From: Oligoflexia bacterium
Lineage (GTDB): Bacteria > Bdellovibrionota > UBA1018
Assembly: GCA_031292385.1 (NCBI GenBank)
Contig: JARLHE010000060.1
Span: 1-64,000 of the forward strand
DNA length: 64,000 nt
Direction of reading: 5' to 3'
Shown: positions 30,270-38,742 of the stretch, one piece after another
How the letters are laid out: each line of letters opens with the position of its first letter
Position numbering within the stretch: the first letter of the stretch is position 1
Program-made: the position numbers and the translations under genes
Notes under the pieces: model-generated
The model's database searches: none
Seen by the model: only the letters and a program-made list of their open reading frames with translations
What the model was told of the DNA's origin: nothing

Positions 30270-31099
30270 AAATGAAGATAGTGCAGCATGCGGTTGTAGG
30301 GCAGGTCCCGGTATTTCGCCTGCGACGGCGGAAGCGGGTTTAGCGATTGCCAGTAATTCGTCTGCGTCCGTAGCCCCTTCGAATTGATGGATCCGAAAGG
30401 ATCGTGATGCGCTTGCAGCTGGGCCTTGAAAATATCGAAGGCGCAGGCCGTATTGCCTTCCGCGGTCATGATTTCCTGTCGGCTCACCCCGCAGGCGGGG
30501 CCTCGCCAGGAGCGCAGCCTGGGGTCATACTCAAGCTGGTAAAGGCCGACCGCCGGTCCGTTCGGCACGTTCGCCGCGTAGCTCTTTTCGCTCGGATTGC
30601 AGGTGGTTTCCGAATAGGCCAGGATCTCGAAAAAATAAGTGTAGAAACCGACCATCTCCGAGCCGTTCATTTTCGAAAATCCCGGGCAAGCGGCTTGGAA
30701 TTGCGGATATTTTTGCATGAAAACGGAATGCGTTCCGTTTTCTTTGATGTCCTGGGCCACACGTTTCGCCATGGCAATGGCGAGCGGGCCCACCTTTCCG
30801 TTTTTGTCGACGAAGAACGGCGCGCAGTAGGGGTAATGCTCGGATTTGTCTTTTGCCCAGGCCAGGAACTCGTCGCAATTCGCGTTATCGCAAATGGGCG
30901 CCAAGCCTTCGTTGAGACCGTTGGCGATATGGGTGAGCATCGCTATGTCTTTAGTGCTCAACGTGTTTTCAGCCGGAGGCACGCACGCGACCTGGTCGAG
31001 CCGTGTATGGGTCGGTATAAAATTGGGAGTGGAGTCTTCCGCCAGAAGCGGTCTAGCCGCGAGCACGCAGAGGAGCGTGACGATGTATCCCCGTTTCAT
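30236..31099 (-). CDS. Exported SLT/lysozyme-like protein
   Basis: Signal peptide; EILAYSETTCNP...GPAVGLYQLEYDPR resembles transglycosylase E...GLxQ pattern; Cys-rich. Confidence 0.5.
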   Translation of the reverse strand: MKRGYIVTLLCVLAARPLLAEDSTPNFIPTHTRLDQVACVPPAENTLSTKDIAMLTHIANGLNEGLAPICDNANCDEFLAWAKDKSEHYPYCAPFFVDKNGKVGPLAIAMAKRVAQDIKENGTHSVFMQKYPQFQAACPGFSKMNGSEMVGFYTYFFEILAYSETTCNPSEKSYAANVPNGPAVGLYQLEYDPRLRSWRGPACGVSRQEIMTAEGNTACAFDIFKAQLQAHHDPFGSINSKGLRTQTNYWQSLNPLPPSQAKYRDLPYNRMLHYLHFYPFCSLPTEK

Positions 31100-31608
31100 T
31101 GGGATTTCTCCTGGGCTTTAAAGACGCAGGTGAAATGAGATGTTTCTTCGCCGGCTTTGCCCACGATTTTCGCCCGATACTCGTGCGTGTAAGTGAGCAG
31201 GCCGTTGGAGAACCGGAGCTGCTGGGTGTACTGGAAGCTGTCGGACGGGCTTTTGCAGTCGTTGATCGTTTTCTGGGTGATCAAGCCTTGCGCAAGATCT
31301 GTCGTCACTTGAACGCGACATTGGGGATCGCTCGTGTCGACGTATCCGGATTGAGCAAGATCCGCGAAGATGAATCGCTCGCCTAAGTGCAAGACGACGT
31401 TGTCGCCGGTAAGCTCGTATTTGAGCGGCATGACGTCGCTGACGCACTGATCGTAGGGGCCGGAAACGCGTTCGTAGAGGCGCTCCTCGAAACCGGTCTT
31501 CTCGCGCACGAGCTTCAGCGCCTGGGCGGAGTTCTCCGCATGCGCGATGACGGCGGCGGCGACCGTTACGAAGGCTGCGATCAGGGATCGGTAAATCGGT
31601 CTTTTCAT
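31096..31608 (-). CDS. Exported hypothetical protein
   Basis: Signal peptide; 4-bp overlaps on both sides. Confidence 0.6.
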   Translation of the reverse strand: MKRPIYRSLIAAFVTVAAAVIAHAENSAQALKLVREKTGFEERLYERVSGPYDQCVSDVMPLKYELTGDNVVLHLGERFIFADLAQSGYVDTSDPQCRVQVTTDLAQGLITQKTINDCKSPSDSFQYTQQLRFSNGLLTYTHEYRAKIVGKAGEETSHFTCVFKAQEKSQ

Positions 31609-32084
31609 TGGGGCGCCTTTTTTAGGTCGTATTTTTCCAATTTTCGCTCAATCGCCCGTTCCACGACGCGCTCGATCTCCTCGGCGCTGATCGAGCGGGG
31701 CGCGAGGGTCCGGTCCAGGCGCTTTTTCAGGCCGCTGACTTCCAGCCAGGTCTTTTTCCGCGTCAGGAAAACAGAGGCGAGCGTGGACGCCGCGAAAATC
31801 GACAGGCAGAAAAGAGTGTAGGGGTTACTGAAGATCGAGTAGCCGTCAGAGTAGCTTTTGAAGGCGAAAAAGGCGGCCGCGAAAAAACTCGCGCCCTGCG
31901 CGATCGCCAGGAGCATCAAACAGTACTGGAGAATCGCCAACATCCGAACCACTTGAAGCGCTTCGACGCCGTACGAAAGAAGCTTGGACTCGATGAATAC
32001 GCGGCCTTCGCTGGCGAGCAAGCGCGCGCCTTCGGCCAGCAGGCGTTCGATCCGTTCACTGAGCTGGGTTCCGGACGGTTCCAT
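31605..32084 (-). CDS. Hypothetical membrane protein
   Basis: Two hydrophobic segments; 4-bp overlap with next gene. Confidence 0.55.
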   Translation of the reverse strand: MEPSGTQLSERIERLLAEGARLLASEGRVFIESKLLSYGVEALQVVRMLAILQYCLMLLAIAQGASFFAAAFFAFKSYSDGYSIFSNPYTLFCLSIFAASTLASVFLTRKKTWLEVSGLKKRLDRTLAPRSISAEEIERVVERAIERKLEKYDLKKAPQ

Positions 32085-32238
32085 TCTTAAAACAGATCGG
32101 ATATTCGGTGGAAAATCTTAACCTCGCTCGAGGCAGATTGCTGGAGGTCATCAACAGCTGTCAAAATATTGGTCCACCCAAGGACCGCCCTGATTGCGCC
32201 GCCTCATTGTGTTGCGTGGCTTTTCGAGGGTGATGCCG

Positions 32239-34308
32239 TCACAGCGATGCGGTCAAAAACACCTTTTCGTTCGCCTGGATCGCATCGAGCTCGTTTGCGG
32301 CTTGCGCGAGGTTCTGTTTCGCCCAGGCCATGACTTGGGCATAGAGCGCCTTCACTTCCGCGTTTTGCGCGTCCTCCTGCGCGGCCGTCGTGGTTGAGGT
32401 CGGCGCGTCTGCGGGAAGCGGGATGCCGTAGCCGCCCATCACGTGGTTCCAGGGAAGGTTGGCGTTCCCGAGCTCCATCATCCGCGAGACTTTGTCGTTC
32501 ATGCCGGCGCTCGTCGTCTCCAGCTGACCGACCACGGCGGCCATGAAGGCTTTTCCCGTCGCGCGGTAAATGTACGTTTCCAGAATAAAGAATCGATCGG
32601 CCAGGGGCTTGGCATCCTTCGGATCGAGCGCTACGAGCTTATTGTAAAGCGCCAGGCGCTCGGCGGCGTCCGTGTGGGCGGCGTAGTCTTGGAAATTCTG
32701 CATCGGCACGTTTTCCGGGGAGATCTGCTTGATCCGCTCGAAAGCCGATTCGTAGACGTTCTCCTCGGAGGGAAAGCTGTAGCCCACTTTTTGTGATTCA
32801 TCCGTCGAAGAAAGCAGCGCCTTGTCGACAAAGCCCGTGCCGCTCAACTGGTCATAGAGCCCGAGCGGGGTGAGTACCCCCCATTGCTGGATCGGAGAGT
32901 CACGGACCACCCCTTTCAGGAAGTGGAGCGCCTCGGTGGCGCAGTTGTTCGAAAAGAAATAATATTTGCCTGTATACTGCCAATGCTGCTCGAGCACGCG
33001 CTCGACGAAGCGGTTTTTTTCGGCATCCGTCAGCTTCAGCGGCAAGCTCACCAGGCTTCGGAATTGGTCGACTGTGTACTCGTTCACGATGTCTGGATAA
33101 AAATGGTAGAGGAACATCTGCGACGGATACTTGCCCGTGAGCCCGTCCCAGGCGTTGATGGACCAACCTCCGACGTTGGCGATGAAGCTCACGACGACGT
33201 GATCCGACAGATCGTTCAAGCAGGCAGGGCCGACTTCGGTACGCTTTTTATTGCAGACGATGATGCGATACATCGCATGCCCCCAGCGGCTCATCAGCTG
33301 AGGGCCTTGGCTCGCGAACAGGAACTGAATCTGATAGACGCGGCTCGGGTCGATATCGACGATATCTCCGCCGGATTGCCCGAGCGCATCGTTGGCCAAT
33401 TGAACTTGCGTCGGCATGGAGCAAGGCCGTTTCGGGAAGGGGTCGAAACCGAAGTGATCGCGCAGGTACTCGAATTCGACGGGGCGCCGGCAGGCGTATT
33501 CGGGATCGAGCAGGAAGTATTCCATATTGACCGCGAACTCTTCTTCGAGCGCCGAGTATTCGTAGGGGTCCGGGCTTCGCAGGGCCGAGAAGTTCAGGCG
33601 CTCTTGGGTTTTGTTATCCCAATCGACCATGCTCTGAAAACTGGGCGTATGCGAGACGACGCGCGCGACCGCGAGCTCGCGCGTGCATTCGCTTTTCGCT
33701 TCGGCGTCGGTGGTTGATTTCTCTTTCACGAGCTGCGCGCAGTTCTGAAGCTGTCTTGCGCGCTCGGGCGTGATCTCTTCGCTGAAGTCATAGAGATGCG
33801 AAACCTCGTGAAGCAATGTCGCCATGGCGAGGCCGTAAAGAGTATGATGTCCGCAGCCGTAAGGGGTCGAATGATTCGGTCCTTTGAGGATCTCGTCCTT
33901 CATGGCGGCGTTCAGGACGATCTCATGGATATCCGATTGCTTTTGAAGCCAGCCTGCCGAGACTTGCCCGCGGATCTGCAAAGTGGAATTCCCGCCGTGC
34001 TCATGGGTCATGGCCACGGGGGTCGGGCCGCAGGTCGGGATGACAAACAGCGTGGTTCGATCGAGGTCGGTGGAGAAGCGTACAGTGATGTTTCTGGCGA
34101 GAACTTCTTTCAGATGCGGAGGGAGCTTTGCGGTCGCATCGGCCAGGAATTTCTCGAGCCCGGCTCGTTCGGAAGGCTGGATCGTGTCGGGAGCCAGTGT
34201 GAGGCTGAACGGCGTCGAGGCATCGGATGGGGTGGCACCGAGTAGGGTGCTGAGTCCGATGAGCGTGGCGAGGAAGACGCTGTTTACAGCTTTGGATAAA
34301 TACAACAT
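32239..34308 (-). CDS. Exported protein with HExxH metallopeptidase-like region plus DUF4105-like domain
   Basis: TLLHEVSHLYDFSEE; GHAMYRIIVC...YYFFSNNCATEALHFL (DUF4105-like). Confidence 0.65.
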   Translation of the reverse strand: MLYLSKAVNSVFLATLIGLSTLLGATPSDASTPFSLTLAPDTIQPSERAGLEKFLADATAKLPPHLKEVLARNITVRFSTDLDRTTLFVIPTCGPTPVAMTHEHGGNSTLQIRGQVSAGWLQKQSDIHEIVLNAAMKDEILKGPNHSTPYGCGHHTLYGLAMATLLHEVSHLYDFSEEITPERARQLQNCAQLVKEKSTTDAEAKSECTRELAVARVVSHTPSFQSMVDWDNKTQERLNFSALRSPDPYEYSALEEEFAVNMEYFLLDPEYACRRPVEFEYLRDHFGFDPFPKRPCSMPTQVQLANDALGQSGGDIVDIDPSRVYQIQFLFASQGPQLMSRWGHAMYRIIVCNKKRTEVGPACLNDLSDHVVVSFIANVGGWSINAWDGLTGKYPSQMFLYHFYPDIVNEYTVDQFRSLVSLPLKLTDAEKNRFVERVLEQHWQYTGKYYFFSNNCATEALHFLKGVVRDSPIQQWGVLTPLGLYDQLSGTGFVDKALLSSTDESQKVGYSFPSEENVYESAFERIKQISPENVPMQNFQDYAAHTDAAERLALYNKLVALDPKDAKPLADRFFILETYIYRATGKAFMAAVVGQLETTSAGMNDKVSRMMELGNANLPWNHVMGGYGIPLPADAPTSTTTAAQEDAQNAEVKALYAQVMAWAKQNLAQAANELDAIQANEKVFLTASL

Positions 34309-34315
34309 CGAACGG

Positions 34316-34358
34316 GTGATATCATTTGTTGAGTAATTTTGTCAACAAATGATATCAC
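34316..34358. promoter_or_regulatory. Perfect 17-bp inverted repeat (9-nt loop) just upstream of the 34308 start; putative operator
   Basis: GTGATATCATTTGTTGA-N9-TCAACAAATGATATCAC; minus strand carries TTGACA within it; no T-tract after the stem. Confidence 0.6.
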
Positions 34359-34376
34359 CTTGAAATTACAGGATAA

Positions 34377-34775
34377 TTATCTGTTTTTAAGGCTTTGCTC
34401 TAGGAATTCTTTGGCGATCGCGTCATTCAGGGTGTCGCGGTCAACGGATTCGGCCTTAGCCCCGAGGTCCTGGCGAACTTGGTTGGCGAAAGCTTCAAAA
34501 ACGACGCCTTCCACGCGAGTATCTTCGTACTCCGCCGCTTCAACCTGAAGGGTCTGTGCGTCGTACTGTTGAGCGTCGGCAGAGATCGTGGTCAGGAGCA
34601 GGCCTTCGAAGGCGGCAATGATGCCGAGGGCGGCGCCGGCATCCGGGTCCCCTCCGCCGTGGAAGCAACCACGGCAGTCACCACCGTGATAATAGGCAAA
34701 GCTCGGGACCGCGTTGAGGGATAAAATCGATATTGCCAGGGTCGCTACGGCAGCGAGTTTCATCGTTAATTTCAT
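34377..34775 (-). CDS. Small exported protein
   Basis: Signal peptide MKLTMKLAAVATLAISILSLNAVPSFA; consensus promoter and RBS upstream. Confidence 0.65.
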   Translation of the reverse strand: MKLTMKLAAVATLAISILSLNAVPSFAYYHGGDCRGCFHGGGDPDAGAALGIIAAFEGLLLTTISADAQQYDAQTLQVEAAEYEDTRVEGVVFEAFANQVRQDLGAKAESVDRDTLNDAIAKEFLEQSLKNR

Positions 34776-34820
34776 TTTAAAGCTCCAGTGTATAAAAAGT
34801 TATATTTTAGGGCGCGGCGG

Positions 34821-34849
34821 ATCATAATTTGAATAACGCAACATGTCAA
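34821..34849 (-). promoter_or_regulatory. Near-consensus sigma70 promoter
   Basis: TTGACA-N17-TATGAT on minus strand upstream of ATG at 34775. Confidence 0.75.
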
Positions 34850-34938
34850 GAAAATCTCCCGACAGCTGCTTTTAACATAAATGCGCGGGTGATTTGAAGG
34901 AGTTTGAATTCGTCCCGGTTGGCGCTCATAATCAGGTC

Positions 34939-36225
34939 ATGGCTCGTCTCAGCCATTTGATTTTTCTGCTGCCGATCTTTTTCTGGAATTGCCAGGCGTG
35001 GGCTTCGTATTTTCTTTTGCAGCTGGCGTCATCGCCGCTAGACCCGAATCAACCGGTCCAAATCGTGGTCTCAGGGCGCGGTAATGACCTGGGAACGGCC
35101 CCTCAAGTGGCGGCTGCCGCCAAGGCGAAGCAGCTCATGACCGCGTTTCCCGGCGATCAAGTGCTTGTCATTTCCACGAATGAAAATCACGGGGACGAGT
35201 TATTTCTGAAGCATTTGGGATATCGCTCGATACGTCCCGTGAACAAGGACTTAGGGTCCGCCGAGCTGATGAATCAGCTCAGCAAATATCACAAAATCGC
35301 GGGACTTTATTTTTATGGCCATAGCGGCATTGGCCCAGGTGTTTTTCTCGATCGGCCCGCCGGGACCGACAAAGACTTGAAGTGGGCTCCCAATGATCCT
35401 CAATCCGCGCGACTGATCGGTCATTTTACGCCGGGCGCGGTGGTGATTTTTAATGGCTGCAATGTCGGCCATGAGATGGCGCCGCAGCTTTCCGGTCTCT
35501 GGCGGGTTCCGGTTGCCGGAGCTTTGACCTCAACCCACTTTGAAGCGCTGTATCCGGATGGGAAATACTACGTCAGCAACACCATGCTGGACTGCCCGAA
35601 AGGGGTCGACAGCTGCTATCGAATGAAGCCCGATAATACGGATTATTACGGCGTCTACGGCCATTACAATCAGGGGCTACCTTTCTATAAGTTTTTTTGC
35701 GACGGCGTTTCGAGGAAACAGTGCTTGGCCGGAATGGCGAAATCAGTCATCGCCAATGTTTCAGCCCCGCTTTTGCCGTCGCATCCGAACTTGACCGACT
35801 ATGAAGCGGCGGTCAGAGAATGGCTTTGCCCTTCCGGAATTTTTGGCGATTCGACCCAGGCTGAATGCATGGCCCAGCTTGCGACGATCGATCCCGCGCG
35901 AATGAAGGCGAATTCATCCGTGCACTATTACACGCCTTTCGAAAGCCGGGGGCATACGGCGCAGTGTGATGACGATACCTGTTATCCGAAATGCGACTTG
36001 CCTGATAAATCGCTTTGCGCCGAAATGTCGCCACCGCGGCAATCCACCACCTTCGTCGACGAATATTTGGATTATATCGCGGGCTATCACATCCTTTTCG
36101 GGGATGGCGATGTCTCGATTCAAATGCCGCCGATGGCGGGTCCGGCGAATTTGATCGATTTCTCTCAGTGCAAGCCGCCGGTACAGCCGAGCGTGCCGAT
36201 CTTGGATCTGATGAAAAAATTGTAA
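34939..36225 (+). CDS. Exported caspase-like (clan CD / DUF4347-like) protein, Cys-rich C-terminus
   Basis: Hydrophobic beta-strand + HSG (GLYFYGHSG, His codon 35320) and hydrophobic strand + GC (AVVIFNGCN, Cys codon 35458). Confidence 0.5.
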   Translation: MARLSHLIFLLPIFFWNCQAWASYFLLQLASSPLDPNQPVQIVVSGRGNDLGTAPQVAAAAKAKQLMTAFPGDQVLVISTNENHGDELFLKHLGYRSIRPVNKDLGSAELMNQLSKYHKIAGLYFYGHSGIGPGVFLDRPAGTDKDLKWAPNDPQSARLIGHFTPGAVVIFNGCNVGHEMAPQLSGLWRVPVAGALTSTHFEALYPDGKYYVSNTMLDCPKGVDSCYRMKPDNTDYYGVYGHYNQGLPFYKFFCDGVSRKQCLAGMAKSVIANVSAPLLPSHPNLTDYEAAVREWLCPSGIFGDSTQAECMAQLATIDPARMKANSSVHYYTPFESRGHTAQCDDDTCYPKCDLPDKSLCAEMSPPRQSTTFVDEYLDYIAGYHILFGDGDVSIQMPPMAGPANLIDFSQCKPPVQPSVPILDLMKKL

Positions 36226-36246
36226 CTTAAGCGTGACGGTGCGCGG

Positions 36247-37284
36247 TTATCTGATGAAGTTCAGCTTGAACTCGCTCAGGTCCGGGGATTGCCAATCGGT
36301 GACGCAAAGCGCCCCGAGCCACGGTTTTCCTTGGGCTTTTTCATCGGCCAAAACACGGGCTTCGTCCTTCATGCAGGCATCAAAGGAGCTGTAGTCCGGA
36401 GTGGAGTTATATCCCATGTCGCTGCTAACGATTCTCGGGACGTCGCTGAGGATTTCAAGCATGGAACCGCCCGCGCCGAGCTCATCGGCTGCCGGTACGC
36501 ATTCGGCCAGGGTGATCGTGGCCCCTGCGCTTTTGAAGACGTCTTGAATGGACGCCAGTTGGGCCTCGCACTGGGTGGTATCACCGAAATAATCGATCGT
36601 GGTTCGATTCAGCCCGGCTGCGTACTGCGAATAATAATAAAACTCGCCTTGGCTCTGTTTCACGATCACCGCTCCGCGCGCTTGCAAAAGAGCGGCGATC
36701 GCGCCTTCGGTCGCGGAATCAAGCTCACGGCTGAAGGGGCGATAAGGCCAGAGCGAAGCTTTCGGCATGCCGAAGCCATCCAGGATCAAGGTGTAATCGT
36801 GATCGGCATCAAAGGAATCCGCTGCGGGAGCGCAAGCCGCGTTGACCGCCGCGAGTCCGGTGTTGGCCGTGAATTTACGGCTCTGGAAAGCGATATCAGC
36901 CAAGCAATCGGTGTAGCTGGAGTAGGCGCCCCGTTGCGAGGTGTCCATTCCGGACAAGATTGACGTGTCCTCGAATTTAGCCTGGTAGGGAGCGATTTGA
37001 CCCAAGGCTTTGTAGCTGATTGCCAGGACATAAATCGTGAAGTGCTGTCCGTTCGAAGTGAGGTCGACGTTTCCGCTGCATCGGCTTTCGGTGACCTGCA
37101 GTCCGGTGGCGGACGCGAAACGCTCCGCGAGAAGCCCGGCTTCCTCGGCGCAGGTTCGATTCGATTGTGGCATGTTCGCGAGATAGCTGTACGTGCTCAG
37201 CGTCGGGCTCGCGTAAGCGGAGGCGCTCAAGAATCCGAAGGTCAACGCAACAAGGCTAAAGTAATTCAACATACCGAATTTCAT
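36247..37284 (-). CDS. Exported hypothetical protein
   Basis: Signal-like MKFGMLNYFSLVALTFGFLSASAYA; start refined. Confidence 0.6.
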   Translation of the reverse strand: MKFGMLNYFSLVALTFGFLSASAYASPTLSTYSYLANMPQSNRTCAEEAGLLAERFASATGLQVTESRCSGNVDLTSNGQHFTIYVLAISYKALGQIAPYQAKFEDTSILSGMDTSQRGAYSSYTDCLADIAFQSRKFTANTGLAAVNAACAPAADSFDADHDYTLILDGFGMPKASLWPYRPFSRELDSATEGAIAALLQARGAVIVKQSQGEFYYYSQYAAGLNRTTIDYFGDTTQCEAQLASIQDVFKSAGATITLAECVPAADELGAGGSMLEILSDVPRIVSSDMGYNSTPDYSSFDACMKDEARVLADEKAQGKPWLGALCVTDWQSPDLSEFKLNFIR

Positions 37285-37380
37285 AGCCCAGGGGGGGCTC
37301 CTTGACAAGCTCACTGGAATTAAGAGGAATCTTGGTTTTACGCTTTGTAGGATCGTGGTAGCGTGTGTCAATTATCTATG

Positions 37381-38742
37381 ATCCGACATCTGCTGCTTGG
37401 GAGGCTGATCGCCTCCGTGCCTTTATTAGTGCTTTCATCTCCGCTCTTTGCCGCCGATGTCGACTTCACTCCGCACGCGGATTTGCGGCTGAGCGAAATT
37501 TATTATCCTGACAATGTGAGTCCGGTCGTCAATCAGACCTTTGAGATGGCCAATTTGCAGCTTCCCACCGAGCTTCGCTGGGGGAGCGCCTTTTCCTTTC
37601 GGCTGCGTCCGGAGCTGCAGGCGGATCCGTGGAATAATTCCATCACCGAGCGTTACTGGGCCGAGCTTCCGGAAGGTTACCTGCAGATCAAACCTTTGAG
37701 TCAGGGGAGCTCGACGCTGAGCGTGCAGGCCGGGTTTAATACCTTTTCCTGGGGCGTGACCGACGGTTTCAATCCGCTCGATGTCGTGAGCGCGCGCCGA
37801 TTCGAGGATCCCGTTTCTCCGGAAAAATTGGGGGCCCCGTCAATCGCGCTGCACGCGGAGCTGCCCGGGGGGACGCTTTCTTTCGATGGAATTTATATTC
37901 CGAGGCAGCGGCGGGCCATTTTGCCGGGCAATAAGAGCCGGTGGTTGCCGCGGGAGCAGTTTCAAAGCCAGTCCGAAACGGTAAACAACGTCACCAATAC
38001 GTTTTTGCTGCCGAATACGACGGATTATTACTATCAGGACTCGAATATCCTGGATCAGGCGCTTCAAAATAACTTCGGCTTCAAAGGTGAGGCGCATCTT
38101 CCGTCCGTGGATCTTTCGATGGTCTTCTTCGAAGGCGAAGCATCGTTGCCCGTCACGGATATCTCGGCCTCCGGCAACGTGATCGCTTTGACTCCGACCA
38201 GCAGCATCAGCCTGGCCAATCCGGATATCGGGATCACGCCCGTGTACTACCGGCAGATCGTGACGGGCGGAAGCGTCGTTTACACGCTGGGCGAATTTAT
38301 TTTTCGAGCCGAGGCCGCGTTTACGCGACTGATCTCGAAAGAACTGAATCTCGGGCTGCCGGGCTTATCCAATGAGTATGTCGGCGAGGTGGAGCATGCT
38401 TTCGCGGTTGGCGCGGGCACTTTGACCGCCTTTGCCGAGGGCACTTATGCCCAGCATCAGGAAGTCATCGATCCCTCGTTCGTGTCGCTTGCCCGCATTT
38501 TCGATCGGGCGGTCGCTCTCGGAGCGCGTTATGCGCCGAACGAGACATTCCTGGCGAGCGCTTTATTGCTGGAGGATACCGAATTTCACGGAAACCTGGT
38601 TCATCTCGATCTGTCGGATTCGCTCAGCGACAGCATCCGGGTCAGCGGCACCGGAGAGATCATCACCGGCAAGGACGGAACTCCGACTGGCAATTACCGC
38701 TACAACAGCCGCGCCTTGGTCAGTTTGAAGTATTCAATGTAA
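37381..38742 (+). CDS. Outer-membrane beta-barrel (DUF1302/alginate-export-like)
   Basis: Signal peptide; alternating beta-strand pattern; SWGVTDGFNPLDVVSARRFEDP. Confidence 0.65.
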   Translation: MRHLLLGRLIASVPLLVLSSPLFAADVDFTPHADLRLSEIYYPDNVSPVVNQTFEMANLQLPTELRWGSAFSFRLRPELQADPWNNSITERYWAELPEGYLQIKPLSQGSSTLSVQAGFNTFSWGVTDGFNPLDVVSARRFEDPVSPEKLGAPSIALHAELPGGTLSFDGIYIPRQRRAILPGNKSRWLPREQFQSQSETVNNVTNTFLLPNTTDYYYQDSNILDQALQNNFGFKGEAHLPSVDLSMVFFEGEASLPVTDISASGNVIALTPTSSISLANPDIGITPVYYRQIVTGGSVVYTLGEFIFRAEAAFTRLISKELNLGLPGLSNEYVGEVEHAFAVGAGTLTAFAEGTYAQHQEVIDPSFVSLARIFDRAVALGARYAPNETFLASALLLEDTEFHGNLVHLDLSDSLSDSIRVSGTGEIITGKDGTPTGNYRYNSRALVSLKYSM

